Shown: piece by piece, positions 1 through 13,155 of the stretch
Position numbering within the stretch: position 1 is the stretch's first letter
How the letters are laid out: every line of letters begins with the position of its first letter
NCBI RefSeq assembly: GCF_027942865.1
Contig: NC_134525.1
Location: forward strand, 21,575,657 to 21,639,656
Source: Odontesthes bonariensis
Taxonomy: Eukaryota; Chordata; Actinopteri; Atheriniformes; Atherinopsidae
Direction of reading: 5' to 3'
DNA length: 64,000 nucleotides
Translations under genes and position numbers: made by a program
The notes under the pieces: generated by a model
What the model was told of the DNA's origin: nothing
Databases searched by the model: none
What the model saw: only the letters and a program-made list of their open reading frames with translations

Positions 1-1831
1 TGAGGGCTTGTGATGGTTTGCATGCATGCAGGGCTATTGCACAACAAAGCCTCTGGAGTGTGGAAGCAGACCCTTGGAGCCGGCTCTTTTAAACAGCTGC
101 CGTGTCCCCGAGAGGACAGTCGGCCTAAAGAGTTCAGCAACCCTCTCTTCCTACTCCTCCAACTGTTAAGAGTTCATCTAAATAAAGTTAAAAGTGAGCT
201 GGATTTGGCTCTCCTCCCCACAGCTCTCTAATCTAATCCATGCACAGGACTCACACGCGCTCACAGAGAAAGACAAACAGGATGCCTCTACTCGGGTGAC
301 TCGGATGAAAGAGATTGTGTTCTAACACAGTTTGAATTCACCTCTGCTGGTGCTGACTCACACAGTGCAGTCCGCTGCCTCACATCTCCTCTCACAGTCC
401 TCAGCCGAACTGTGTGTGAATGACTCATCCTGTAGGAACACCCTGCATACAGAGACACAGAGGCTCCGAATGCTAAATCAATCCCGAATCAACAATTCAG
501 CCATGGAGCATGTGCTCAGTCTCCAAAGAGAATATTTATTATGTGTTAGAGAGTGTCTGAGAGAGTTTGACCTTTGCTGGTACTCTTTAATGTTGAATTT
601 GAAGCACGAATGCATGCACTCAATGGGAAACATGTTGCCCAACACCACTTCAACAAAAGAAGTTCGAAATCTCACAAAAAAAACAAAAACAAATTGTGCA
701 GCAGCTTATTTTAAAGGGTCATATACATGGCAAAAGTAGTACATTAGTAGTACCACACTACAGGTGGTAAAGATCTTGATCTGGGAGTAAAATGCTACGC
801 AGAAGATGTGCACATTTCCATTCTATGACAAACTGGAGAAGTCTTTGGAGGCCTCTTAGAAGTAAATAAACTGCAATCAAGTGTAAAGCTTTTTAGTGTG
901 ATGACAGTCAACAGTGACACCCCAAAAGAGGTATTCAGCTTTGTCAGATCTGAAGAATATTTCCTGACTGAAGGAGTTTTCTGAGAGGAAAATATGTTTT
1001 TGCTACAAGGAGGAGCTTGACTGATCCATCTGGCTCTGCTTTGTTGGTCTCTGTTTAAGCTAGGCCGTGATAGATGGTGATGTACAGATGGTATATTAAA
1101 TCACCTGCCAACTTTCTTTTTTTTTTCTTAAATCGATGATCATTCCCATTTTCCAACAATGGCTTTCCAGATGTTTTTTGATAACAAACAACCAACTTTC
1201 ACGAAAAAACGTGAAATACCTACATTTGTTTCACAGCGCAATATGTTGCAGTTTCACAAAAAGGGCACAATAGCTATATTTTCCTTATGTTGTGTTCTTC
1301 AAGAATTCATCCTAAATTCTGATTAAACAGCACGTCGACATCTTACGTCTCCATACATATTTATGGGATGATGTCCACTTTCCATGTCTCGCTAGTATAC
1401 ATTTGGTCACAGTGGTCTATGGATTTGGTCAATAGACCTCTGTGATACTTTTTGCATTAGACTGATGGGTCAAGACTCATTTTGCACAATTTTTCAACAG
1501 TTGTTGTACTTTTATACTTTCCACCCTACTCACAGTTCCTCACTTTGCTTATTTAATGCACTCTAAATTACAAATGGTTAGAATTAATGCACAAAGTTGG
1601 GTCTGGATGTACCAAAATACTTGGTTGGACTACGTGGTTAAGGCTTACACATTTTTTTATTCACAGGTTGCAATACCTTAACCTGACTCACGTCATCTGG
1701 CTGCGTTCACCAACTACACCGGGGGGCGTTCCCTTTCCTCACACAAACATCTGAGGAGCCTGGGAGTCATAGCTGTTTCGTCCGATTAGAAAATAATCAG
1801 AGCCAATCATTAATCGCTGGGTGGGACTTTG

Positions 1832-1864
1832 GATGAATGGGCGGCGTTATGGCCGCCCATTCAT
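1832..1864. repeat. Short hairpin-forming inverted repeat
   Basis: Arms of about 14 bp (GATGAATGGGCGGC and its reverse complement GCCGCCCATTCATC/G) surround a loop of about 5-6 bases. It sits next to the 24-bp direct repeat at 1868-1891 in a GC-richer island, suggesting a decayed transposon end or internal region. Confidence 0.55.
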
Positions 1865-1867
1865 GCT

Positions 1868-2077
1868 CCAGAGGGCGGGAGTCAGGTAAGCTCTGAGATA
1901 CGTTACGGGTTGAGTCATTGGGAGTGGCTGAAGTGGCGTGTCAGTCAAGATGACGGACAGATTCTTCATTCAATCACATGCACGAGTTTTAGAAAAAATA
2001 GCCCCATTTGAAATCATGTCGGTTGTGGGCTCGTCCCAGATGGTATGCGAATACCAGAGGGCGGGAGTCAGGTAAGC
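1868..2077 (+). repeat. Pair of identical 24-bp direct repeats ending in a splice-donor-like motif
   Basis: The same 24 bases, containing GAGGGCGGGAGTCAGGTAAG, occur at 1868-1891 and 2054-2077 with a period of 186 bp. Both end in CAG-GTAAGC, which fits the splice-donor consensus. Flanking sequences differ, so this is not a simple tandem duplication of the whole 186 bp. Origin unknown; likely transposon-derived. Confidence 0.5.
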
Positions 2078-3558
2078 AATACCTGCCTTGTCACATGAAC
2101 TAGTGAAGAATTATGTTGGCTTCTAATTTGGGGGAACTGATCTTTTTTATCTTTCTTTTTTTCGTTTCTTTACATTTCTGGTCTACAAAATAAACTGTAT
2201 AAGAGATGGATGTAGCCTCTGGATCTGAAGATTGCAATCAGGGCAAAAGTGTATGAAATCACCATTCTGTCTACTGGCCAGCAGGAAGCAACACTGCTGG
2301 TTTAAATGGATATGTATGAAGATGTTATTCTAAACCAATCTCAGTTAAATATGTTGCATGTAACAAATGTTTAAAAGCATTCACCTGTATTTCATTACAA
2401 CTGTGAGATGAGCATTAATCCATTAATGGTCGCACTAAGAGAAAATGAGTAGAAACCTGTTTCTTGGCAATTTTTTCTTTTTCTCGTAGCAAAAAAAAAA
2501 GAATGTTTAAAAAAATTGAGGGATATCACTTCATAGTAACATACCTAAACAGGGTGGTAGAGATGCCTAAAGCAGGCTTACTTCCAAAATCTTTCAATAA
2601 GATAAAGTAAAATGTGTTTTTACTAAATGATAGAGCAGGACATTAAAGGGTTAAAAGTATTCACAACAACACATATTTACTTCAATTTACATTGTGGGAT
2701 TAATGTGTCACACCCACTCCAGACATCCCAAATGTTGAAAGGATGTCTTCAAATGATAGTATCCTCGCTTATAGCCCCTCCAGCAAATCTCCTCTCTCCT
2801 CAGGATTTATATTGAGGAATTGAGACATCCTTCAAAACATTTGTCTGTTAACAATTTCAGAGTAAAAGGCAGGAGGGTGGAGGAGGGAGGAGATGAGGAG
2901 GCACAAATTGGACAAATAAGATGAGTATCAGTCTACAAATGGTCTGGATTTGTTCGGCAGTATGTATATCTGCTGAGAAACTAACACGACCTCTCTGCAT
3001 GCGCAGCAACTCTTACACAAAACAAAAGCATATCAACTCTACGCTTGTGTTGCATTTTAACCGACACATTTGTGCTGCTTGTCTACCGTCTCAGTTTGAG
3101 TAACCACATTTTTTTAGATCCTCGACATGTTTATGTGAGTCCCCATGTTTAACTCAGTTTCAGTTGGTGTAGGCGAGGGGAGAGTTTCTGAAACTTCTTG
3201 ATCTGGTGAGCTCTGTCAGCAGCCAATGGGCCTGCGGTGAGCTGGACCTCACAGACTGTCAGACACATTTTTGCTCAACCCAAATCCTGCCATCAGAGGC
3301 AAAACCATTCGTGCAAATATCAGGAAAGATGAGGCTCAGACAGCCAAGCTGTGAGAAAAAGTGCTCAGTTAGAGCAACATGCCAATACGAAGTAAGTATA
3401 GAAAAGAAAGAGTTAAGAGAGCCCACACACTTAGTGTCTTTTATTCATAGCAGTTTATACAAAAAACAGTAAAAGTTTTATGATGAGAGCTCCAAGTGTG
3501 CTGGCTTCTCTCTTTTCCAACTTAAAGAAAACAAGCAAAAAGATCACTTCTCACTCAC

Positions 3559-4582
3559 CGAACCTCTTGTATCCAAAAGATTGTACTTCCTCCTCGTCTG
3601 CAAAATCGTCTGCGTGACATTAACAAAAACATATGACATTACTGTCTCATAGGCACATAGAGTACTGGGGCTACATAGAGTTTAAAACAGTTGGTAGGAG
3701 TCCTATAAACAAAATGAAATCGACAGAAACAATAAAGGGCAGTTGCATGACGCCAAGTATTTATAACGCTGTCCTTACAAAAAGTAGCTACCCTGTGTGT
3801 AGGAAAGCAGAGGCCAGAGATACTTCTGGCCTGTGTGTGTGGGTGTGTGTGGAGACAGGAGGTCCAAGGAACAGTAAAAGCAACAGGCTGTGGTTTCTCT
3901 GGGTTGTTGACAGTAAACCCTAATTACACTCTGCTACACTAAACTGAAGACTGGAGCAGAGCACAGAGAACATCTCTGGTAATGGCAGACAGATGGGGCT
4001 GAGAGGAGGGCATCTTGGGTGAGGGGGAAAGATAAGGGACACGGGGAGGGATGAGCTGAGTGTGTTTGTTGGGGGGAGGTCAGAGGGGTTTAGACTAGAT
4101 GCACACATTATTTTACCTTAAATTAAATAAAACAAGTTCCTAAAACTGGCCACTTACTGATGTCAAAATTAAGAGTACGTGCCCTTTAAATGGCTACTTG
4201 TTGAAATTGAAATACAGCAGGTTGTGTTCACTGGTTTCCATCTGCCAGCTTCTCATTTTCTTCGCCATGCTTATCTGCATCTTTCCTTGAATGTTTAATA
4301 TGGGGTTTTCATTCTGTCAGTGGCAATTATAGACACGCAACCTAATTGTGATTTGGTCTTTGATTACTTTAGGATTCAACTGGTGGGGAAATAAAAACTC
4401 CTTAGTGTTTCAGTACTTCTGCACCGCAGTACCGTAATGTCATCCAGATGTGACTCGCCGCAAAGAATTAGGCACAGATTGAATAAAGTGCAAAGACTGG
4501 AAAATTAAATCATCTATACATTTTGATAAAAACATGTATGTAACCTAATCCAACAAGCAGTCCTACATTTCGTACCTTTCAT
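3559..4582 (-). CDS. COLEC12: Collectin-12 (scavenger receptor with C-type lectin), first two coding exons only
   Basis: COLEC12 is a type II membrane scavenger receptor of the collectin family. Only its cytoplasmic N-terminus is here. Coding exon 1 is 4576-4582 (ATG at 4582-4580, seven bases, donor GT at 4575-4574). Coding exon 2 is 3559-3609 (acceptor AG just above 3609, donor GTGAGT below 3559). Joined in phase 1 they encode M-K-D-D-F-A-D followed by EEEVQSFGYKRF and the first base of a Gly codon. This matches the highly conserved start of vertebrate COLEC12 as I remember it. The next exon (transmembrane anchor) was not found in 1-3558, so the gene continues past the left edge. The 5' UTR should lie just above 4582; 4583-4870 is locally richer in CpG. 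Start chosen because it is the only ATGAAAG followed by a donor in the right phase. Confidence 0.85.
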
Positions 4583-7500
4583 GGCGTTTTATAACTCGTT
4601 GAAGACTGTAGAAGCGATGAGGATCCCCGTCACTTTCTGCGCATCTCAGCATCCAGTGCAAAGTAGTAAACTTGTTCCAAAGATAGCGTCGTGTTCTTGT
4701 AATGATAGAAACCTATGCGTCTTTAATCATGTTTGGTTTTCAGTTTAAAATCCCATCGTCTTTGTTTTTCTTCTCGTTGCGGCTCCGAGGGGTTGCTGAA
4801 GCTGCGCTGTGATGATCCAGGAGTTTTGTCTCGCAGCGCTACGTAGATCCGAAAGTTACCACCAGAGTTAAGCTGCCCAAAACAAGACATTACACTTCCG
4901 GTGTTGATTTCAAAATTAAACCGTGTTTTCATTGCGTGTGTTTTATGGTAAGGATACATACATGAAAGCCTTTAAAGTGAAGGTATGCAGGAATTGTTCC
5001 TTTAAATAATAGATTCAGGAGCATTCTGTATTCTAGTATCTATACATGCTTCTTATAAGGAAAAACGAACTACCTCGTATTTCCACGCCTCAGATCTTAC
5101 TATGTCACTTTGTTGGCGGGTTTCATCTCCCCCTAAAAAGCATTACAACAGTAGGTCAAATAGACTCCGTTGTAAATAAACCAATGCCAAAAAAGCAAGC
5201 TCTGATAAGTAAATAACATCCCAAAGTATGTTTACTGACACTGTCTGTTATGGGAAATACAACAATTTACAGTTGTGCAAACAAACTCGGCCGAAAGAAT
5301 GCACTGTTTTCTCAAGCAGTCAGTTTCTCTGAAAGACATTCTGAGGGTTTCTTTCCTCAGACGAGACTACTACATTCACAAACAAAACAAGTGCAAATAA
5401 ACGACAAACAGGCCCATAAATATGCAGGCCGTGTGTATGTGTGTGTTCGTGTTTTTTGTTCTTCATTAGGACCTCTTATGGTATTCTCATTGACCTTGTT
5501 GGGATTAGTGGAATTATGGGGACTAATAAGCCCAGATGTAACATGAGACATTTGTCATGTACTGGTTAGAGTTAAGGCTACGTTGTAAATTTAGGTAAAC
5601 TGGGTAAGACATGAAATGATAATGGTTAAGGTTTGGTTTGAGTTATGCTTCCCACAATTAATTAATCAATATCATTACCATTTAAAGATGTATGTACAAG
5701 TTTGTTGTGTATGTATCTGTATTTGTGAGCAGCACCGAAAGGAACAGCTCTTGGTTCTTAGAAATAAAAGTCCTGAATGGTTGCATATATGGATAAACTT
5801 CAAGCTTACTTTGCAACATTTTAATAAAAACCTCTCGTTTTCAGTCAACATTCACAAAATGTAAGCACATAGCTTGCAAGGCATGTCATCAGCGGCTCAG
5901 ACCTTCTTGACCAGACACGCTGAGAGTTCAGCAGTAACAGCAGTGTTTACCAGCATCTCACAGTCTGCTGTAACTGAAGAGGAGCACATGAAGCAGCCTC
6001 TTTCTTCTGTTGTTTCTCACATCAAATTAGGAAAAATGAACTACAAACTCACAGCTGCATACGACACGTAACAAATCAGTGAGTTCAAACTGAACCGGAA
6101 AGTCTCAATGGATTTTACAAGACATGGTGTGTAACACTTTTGCTTTTTAGCATAACCTTTACATGAAGAAACATCTAACCTGAAATCGGGATGAGAGATT
6201 ATGAAAATATAAGACACTGTTCACATTTGTAGCCTGTTTTTTGAAGTTATATCATTATGTCTTGGCTCACATTTGTCACTTAAATTTTGGTTGCACCTGT
6301 GCATGATTACACACAAATTTCAAGTTGCGCACTTGTATGACAGGTTTTTTATAGTTTATAGATTAATTTAAAACAAATGAGAGCATATCATTTGAACCTG
6401 TTGGCTATGGTGTAGCATTCACTAACTTGTTGATTTCAGACAGTCACTCAAACTGCCTCCTTGATGTTTCCTGTTTTAGGCTGCACTGCGCTAACTGGCT
6501 ATAAACTGGATGAAAAAAAACAAAATAAGCCAATTTTCTTTCAGAAAAACTAAGTTCCTTTAATCAATTTTTAGTTCATAGTGTGACATTTCTTATTGCA
6601 GCATTAACCTTTACAGTGTAAATATCTTGAAACATTATGATAGTGGTGCCATTTAGGTGAAGTTGAAGCAAACTGAATCAATAGTGTAAAAAAACTCCTT
6701 AGAACTTAAGTTAAAAGGTTCTGTACTAAAGACTTTATCAACATTGTTACTATTACCAACATGTCGGCTGTTTTCTTTTTTTAAAATAATTCCGTCTCTC
6801 TTTTTCTGTCGGGTCACATTTTCTATGGTATATGTGTCTTACTTGTTCATGTTCACTTACTATTATTTAAAAAGTTATATGCAAAACAAAGTATTATTAT
6901 TATTATTTTAGTCATTACAGTTATCATTAACATTATTTTTCTTATTATCATTATTCCCATGTACATCGTTATCGTCTTATTTAGTAGACTTTTTTAAAAC
7001 TGATGGTAAACAGACAATATTAACTCCATTCAGCAAAATGTAAAAAAAAAAGATTTTTCTTGAAGGTCGTTTGACACTCACCTTTAAAGCATTTTATTTA
7101 TTAGCTAGTCAGCTGTTTGTAAAGCTAGAAAGTTTATCTGTTTAAGCACACTCCTGTGTTTACAGCCATAGTGCTCAATTTCTTGTATGATCATCGATTT
7201 TCTTACCAGCTTTTCTAACCTGATACAGTTGTGAACACATCTGTACTGCACAGTGTTTGAAAGTCAGAGTGACCGGTCGCTTCCTGCCGTGTCTCCTCCT
7301 GTAGGGACGGGGAGCTGGGAGCAGCTTTCAACACTGCATTCCCCGGGACGTCGTGCGGTGCCGCAGTAATCCAGCCGGAGATGAGATTATGTTACAGGGG
7401 GCTGATGGCAATCGTGTCCTCGGGTGAAAAATCTGGTACCCATTACAGATCATTTCAAAAGGTTTGGGTATGCTGAGGAGAGAAATTACTGAAACTGTGA

Positions 7501-9465
7501 CTTTTCGGTGTCCTCCTGTTTGCACATATTTACATGTCATTCATCTTGTTTTTTTCAAAGATTAGAAAATATCACTTTCACTTTGTTTATCACAGGCTTT
7601 ATAAAGGTCTTTTTTTTTTTTACTTGCAATACCCTCAAATACCTATGAAATACTGCAAAAATCCACATATTTACAAGTATCTTAAACATCTTTTGTAAAA
7701 TGTAACAGAAAAAAACTAGCTAAAATACTTTTGTTAAGAAGTAGCTTGAAGAAATTAGTTCAGTCATTCAATAAAATGAATTACAACACTTATGAGTTGT
7801 GTGACTTATTAGTTAAGTTTTTATGTAAAGGTTTAGTGTTGGATGTGGTGAACATCTAGAGGTGAATCTGTAGATAGCAACTCACCCTCTCTTTCCAAGC
7901 ATGTACAGTATGGGAAACTGGTATACTGAAAAATCAGTAAGCTTGTTCTAGAACCAGTGTGTGGTTTGTCTTGTTCTAAGGTTATGAAAACGTAGTTACG
8001 AATAGTATTTCTGCTTACATTATAGAATAGAACTTTAACTGTCACCATTTGCTTTCCTTTATTTACAAAAAGTTAATATAAACAGCTCTATTTTGATTTT
8101 AAACATCGGAATTTTTTTAACTTTTCCTCTGACAAGCGTTTGGCATTAAATTGTCTCTAAGCAGCCAGCACTGGACACAGCTCCTCCAAGTTAGACTGAG
8201 ATTCACCAGACGCCATATTTCCTTTAATTCTTCCAGGTGCTGTGATAATTCCAACACTTCCTGTGTCCAGAATCTCTCTGGCCTGCAGATGCAGATCACT
8301 GATCAAAGGCAGAGTACCCCCAGCTGCATCCTCCCAGACTAAGCGGAAACATCAAAGAAGTTAGACAGAGAGACTTTCGTGTCTTTTCAGCGCTGGCTAA
8401 TGTCATTGGGATGCATGATCTGGGCTCAGAGATAATCTTTTTACCCTCAATGGCTCAAATTGGTTGATTTGCTAGAAAAGATACAGATAACACCAGCTGT
8501 CTTAACTCTAAAATCCTCTGAGCTTCAAGAGAAAGCCATACAGACAAAAAAAAAAACAAGAAAAACATTTCAGCTCTGTTCCTCCCCATTATTTGGATAA
8601 CACAGCCTTCAAACCCAGGCTCAACGCTAATAGCTCAAAAGTGACCCAGTCTGCCACACATTAGATTCCAGACCAGCCTGAGATGATAAAGAGACTAATT
8701 ACTTGTTTTCCTAAAGGCTTCAAAATTGTTATTTTATTGTCTGCTATAATTGGAGCAGCGGGCTGGTTTTAGGGCTGTGAGATCGAGCCGAGCTGATAAA
8801 AAACAGCTGAGGGTCAGGTATCTTACAGCCAGGCTGGTCCTTGTTTAGGAGCTTGGTCCTCATTTGCTGGGTCAAGGCTTTCAGGAGTGGATTGGATCAA
8901 CACAAGAGTCAGAAAATGCACAGGAATTTTACATTTATCATACTGCTTCCATGTTAAGGTATCAAGAACTCATTCAATAAACATACTTTTTAAGAAAATA
9001 TAATTTTAGCAATTTTCAATCTTAAATATTGATTGATGATTAAACATGCTAGATGGTAACCACGCTACCTTGCTGTATCAAAATCTTAAAACACTTTTCA
9101 ACAGCAGCTTTTCTCCCTCAACAACTGTTTTCTTTTTTTTTTTTTTTATGTATGTATTGGAGGAGCAGCTATGGTATTTTTTGGCCCATATTCTATAAAT
9201 TAGGACACCTTACAGGCAAACATGTGACTGCAGAGGTAAAATTCTGAGCTAATGTGGTGCAGAGATTGTGGTGTCACAGATCAGCCCCCGCTGAGCGGTA
9301 AAGTGAACAAGAATAATGATTATGGGACAGAGAGCAAGCAAACAACCAGTTCTTGAAGTTCATGTCTTGGAAGGAGGAAAAATAAGCAGCTTAAGGATCT
9401 CAATGTCAAGTGACTCTTGACAAGAGCCATATTGTGATGGCTAGAGAAAAGGGACAAAGTACTTA
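4583..9465. other. Intergenic between COLEC12 and the repeat cluster
   Basis: The first 300 bases should be the COLEC12 5' UTR and promoter. The rest shows no protein I recognise on either strand. About 8130-8870 is sequence of higher complexity without repeat character, with several AATTA- and GATA-type motifs, and is a candidate non-coding conserved element (weak; needs cross-species alignment). Confidence 0.45.
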
Positions 9466-10145
9466 CAAAATAAATCAAATCAAATCAAATTTATTTACAT
9501 TTCATGTACAAACAATTCAAAGTGCTTTACATAAAATAAAAGCATTGCAGCAGGGAGTGGAAGAAGCATTAAAATACATAAAAGAATATAAAGAGAAACA
9601 AATAAAATAATTTAAATGAATTTAAAAACAAGCAACAGTCTAGATAAGTTAAAAGATAGCGTGCAGATTTCATGCATAAACACATGAGAACAGAAATGTC
9701 TTTAACCTGGATTTAAAAATGTCTACATTTGGGGAAAGTTTAATCTCCACTGGCAGTTTGTTCCACTTATTTGCAGCATAACAGCTAAATGCTGCTTCTC
9801 CATGTTTAGTCTGGACTCTGGACTGGACCAGCTGACCTGAGTCCTTGGATCTAAGAGCTCTGCTGGGTTTATATTCTCTGACCATATCACAGATGTATTT
9901 TGGGCCTAAACCATTCTGGGATTTGTAAACCATCAGCAGACTTTTAAAATCTATTCTGTGACTGACTGGAAGCCAGTGTAAAGATTTTAAAACTGCTGTG
10001 ATGTGTTCAGATCTCTTAGTCTGGGTTAAAACTCTAGCAGCAGCGTTCTGGATAAACTGCAGATGTTTAATGCTCTTTTTGGGAAGTCCAGTTAAAAGAG
10101 CATTACAGTAATAGAGTCTACTGGAGATGAATGCATGGATGAATT
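9466..10145 (-). mobile_element. 3' end of an L2/Rex-like LINE with pentamer tail
   Basis: On the minus strand 9933-9670 encodes 87 aa typical of the C-terminal tail of fish L2/CR1/Rex-type LINE proteins (features such as YKPSRALRSKDSG, HGEAAFS, WNKLPVEIK, FKSRLKTFLF). The element ends in a simple tail of ATTTG pentamers on the minus strand (seen as AAATC repeats at about 9470-9490). The conserved block continues to about 10145. Only the 3' end is present, which is the usual 5' truncation of LINE copies. The same tail sequence recurs at 44383-44455. Confidence 0.75.
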
Positions 10146-10154
10146 AGATGTTTT

Positions 10155-10855
10155 TTGTGGTGAAGACCAGTGAACAACCCACAGGATTAAGGCTAAATGG
10201 TCTGATCCCACAGAAGCTGTGCAAACAGGTCAGAGTGTCCATGCAGTTGTCTGTTTACTAAGTGCCTGCAATGAGCATGTGAGTGTCAGAACTGGATCAT
10301 GGAACAATGGAAGAAGGTGGCCCGGTTTGATGAATCAGGCTTTTTCAGACTTCATGTGTACTGTTGGGTGAATGTGAGTTTGTTTGTTTGGGAAAGAGAT
10401 GGGATCAGAATGTATTATGAAGGCTAAACATCAATTCCTAACAGATGTGACCTGTTTAAGCGGAACAAATATATTAAACAATAAATATATTAATGCAATT
10501 TCCCTTTAACATAAATAATGTATTTTTCTAAATTTGATCTCATAAAGTGCCCTGTCACACTGCAAAAATTTCTTAGGAAGGATTTTTAAGAACATGAGTT
10601 TAAAATGCTGACTTGACCTCCAGATTCCCCAGATCTCAATCCAATTGAGCATCTGTGGGATGTGCTTAAAAACAAGATTGACCTTTGGAGGCCCCATCTC
10701 ACCGCTGACAGGACTTAAAGGATCAGGTGCTAAAGTATTGGTACCTGACACCCAGGAGTCCATGCCTTGATGTTTCAGATCTGTTTGGTTTTTTTTTTTG
10801 CAGCACAATGGGGCCCTACACGATATGCGGCATGTGGTATTAATATTGCGGCTGT
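10155..10855 (+). mobile_element. Degraded Tc1-like transposon copy with internal deletion
   Basis: Read on the plus strand, 10610-10670 gives a S-P-D-L-N-P-I-E-H-L-W motif, the region around the last catalytic Glu of Tc1/mariner (DD34E) transposases. Upstream, 10275-10395 resembles the earlier part of the same fish Tc1-like gene (around the tryptophan-rich stretch before the first catalytic Asp). The middle of the gene is missing: about 10400-10540 jumps directly to the C-terminal part. Many stops are present, so this is a dead copy. Confidence 0.7.
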
Positions 10856-11764
10856 AATATTACTGTAACATGGACCGAAATTTATTCAGGTTTTTTTCTC
10901 CGTGATGGATTACAGAACCCTGTATGTTACTGAATTATCATGTAATATGAAAGTAAAATGAAACCGGCGGCAGCCTGCAAATACAATCTTAGTCATGCAA
11001 GCCAAATGATAAAAGCTGCGCATGCAATGTTCATGCTTTGCGGTAAAGGCCAAAACTTATAAACAACTGGATTTTGCCTTTGTAGGTAATCTGTTTTTGT
11101 ACAGCATGCACACGTGAATATACGCTCTGGCTCCTGTGGCCTGCAAAGCAGAGCTTAGCCGTTGACTGAGACCAAGCCAGTATGTGCTGGGCCCCTGCAG
11201 GGGGCCGAGGCTTACTGTCTGTCTGGTGGAGATTAGAGCATAAAGTTTTACCTGAGGAGGGCTCTGGAGTCAGTTAGACACAGTTGAGTGTGCGAGAGAG
11301 ACCTGCAAACAACTGAGTATGGTATGTTAACTGGTGCATTGATGCCAGCCTTAAGCTGATCTCTGGTTACACAGCGAGCATAAAGCTCAATAACTCATAA
11401 TGCAAATACAATAATAAGATCTGTGCTGCTGAGGAAATCCATAAAAGTAGAACAGTCCCTCGAGGAAGCGGACTCTCCCACTCTCATCCCTCCAACTGCT
11501 CAACCTGCTGCTTTTGTTCTGGCGTCTGATGTGTTCATCTTTCCCAAGGTAAATGCCTGTTCTTCATTTCTTTGGTTTCTATTTTGTATTGAATCATGCG
11601 GTTACACAACACTCAGCGCGTACTTGTACAATATACTCTGTGTATTCACCAACAGTTAATGAAAATTTGTATTAAAAAGATTTTTTTCTTCATTTACATT
11701 GTACTGTACATAGAGATGGACTTACCAGGACTTAAAATGAGGAAAATACAGCTGCAGATGACAA

Positions 11765-12253
11765 CACACGACACACTGTGTCTTTTTTATTGAACAAAAA
11801 CTAAGGCAAAAATACAGAAGCAGTGTGTGAAAAACTACATCTAACCCGTGATTCAACAGCTTCTAGAACCACCCTCAGCAGGAACAACTCGAAGTATTCG
11901 CTCTTTATATGATGTTATCAGTCTCTCACCGCATTATGGAGGAATTTTTGTCCGCTGAACTTCAGTTCATTGAGGTTTACAGCTTTCCTTTGTGCACAGC
12001 TCTCTTAAGGTCCCACCACAACGTCTCAATCAGATTGAGGTCTGGACTTTGACTGGACCATTACAACGCCTTGATTCATTTCTTTTCCAGTCATCCTGTT
12101 GTAAATTTGCTGCTGTGTTTGACATAATTTTCCTCTTTGTATGGTCCAATTTCAGCCAAGCTTTGGCTCTTAGAAAGATGGCTTCACATTTGAATCTAGA
12201 ATACTTTGGTACAAAGAGGAGTTCATGGTCGACTAAAAAGTGTCCAGGTCCTG
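11765..12253 (-). pseudogene. Tc1-like transposase relic, C-terminal half (separated from the rest by a 3.7-kb insertion)
   Basis: The reverse complement of about 12040-11850 resembles the end of a fish Tc1-like transposase gene: the P-D-L-N-x-I-E region, then a stretch ending near a polyadenylation-like AATAAA at about 11795. Bases 12253-12050 correspond to the middle of the gene (around the second catalytic Asp). The sequence breaks at 12253 and resumes at 15961 without loss. Stops and frameshifts are present throughout. Confidence 0.7.
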
Positions 12254-12362
12254 CACTGTAAATTCTAACAGGTTGAGTTTACTTAAAGAAATTTAGGAAA
12301 CCGATTACCTTGGGAAAAGTAAGTAAACAAACTTAATTGTGTGAAGTAGAGTGAAATTATTA

Positions 12363-13155
12363 TACTTAAAGGTGGGGTAGGGGTTCTTTTTCTGGAGCAT
12401 TTTTTTACATATTGCTTGAAATACTCTTCACACCCCCATTGCAACCAATTAATTAAAAGTTTTGACACAAAAATGAAAAGTTTTAGTGGCCTCTAGAAAG
12501 AACAATCCAGGAAAAACACTATCCGATCATACTGAACGGACCGTTAACGATGATTGGATTCTGATGCGTCTATGAAACTGCAATCTGCTCCTCCCTCCCC
12601 CTCCTTCCCCCTGTGCGCGTACCCTGCTCCGTGAACGAATTACGCGTGCCCAGAAGCTTGGCAGGAAGCTAAACTAGAGCCAGCTTGGCTAGCACCTAGC
12701 ATTATTAAACGGTTCATTATGATGTTGAAAGGTATTTTCTTACCTGTGAATCCATCCATCCATCCATTTTCTATACTGCTGAATCCGTCGGTCGGGTCGC
12801 AGGGGGGCTGGAGCCTATCCCAGCGATCAATGGGCAAGAGGCGGGGTACACCCTGGACAGGCCGCCAGTCCATCACAGGGCCACATAGAGACAAACGAGA
12901 CAAACAACCATACACGCTCACACTCACTCCTAAGGACAATTTTAGAGACACTTGTGAGTCCACCATGAGAAAAAGTTGGCAAAAGTTAGCCAAACCAATC
13001 GATGCTTGCTGTCAGAACAGCGCTCGTGCACCTTCGTGCTCGTGAACAAGCATTGCGTGTTCATGTGCTATAGAGGCGTGGCTTCGGGGGAAGTCTGAAT
13101 AAAGGGGTTGGGACTTTTGACCTGTGTACGAAAGGTTGGTATCACGTGCACCTTT
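12363..13155. mobile_element. Possible MITE beginning TTAAAGGTGGGG, with a nested interspersed repeat
   Basis: Left end TTAAAGGTGGGGTAGG at about 12366. A possible right end GTGCACCTTTAG lies near 13150; its reverse complement starts CTAAAGGTGCAC. The match is only about nine bases, so the element boundary is uncertain. It contains the separate CCATCCAT repeat at 12750-12955. Confidence 0.3.
12750..12955. repeat. Abundant teleost interspersed repeat with (CCAT)n end
   Basis: Begins with ATCCATCCATCCATCC followed by TTTTCTATAC, a tract with GGAGCCTATCCCAG, CAAGAGGCGGGGTACACCCT, CCAGTCCATCACAGG and a CACTCAC block. This order is characteristic of a very common fish repeat, probably the 3' tail of an L2/Maui-like LINE; the class is from memory and not certain. 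Confidence 0.6.

Larger units (their letters stand above)
1..3558. other. Intron 2 of COLEC12 and unassigned sequence
   Basis: No exon of the next COLEC12 segment was recognised. Short open frames here have no recognisable protein and no splice context. The only structured part is 1829-2077: an inverted repeat at 1832-1864 and a 24-bp direct repeat (1868-1891 and 2054-2077), probably a mobile-element remnant. Confidence 0.5.

Noticed and set aside
332..739. 135-codon open frame near the left edge
   Set aside because: No domain, no splice context, simple composition, and overlapped by a frame on the other strand; nothing supports it as a gene.
1..3558. Search for COLEC12 exon 3 (transmembrane segment)
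   Set aside because: No matching exon on the minus strand; it must be beyond the left edge.
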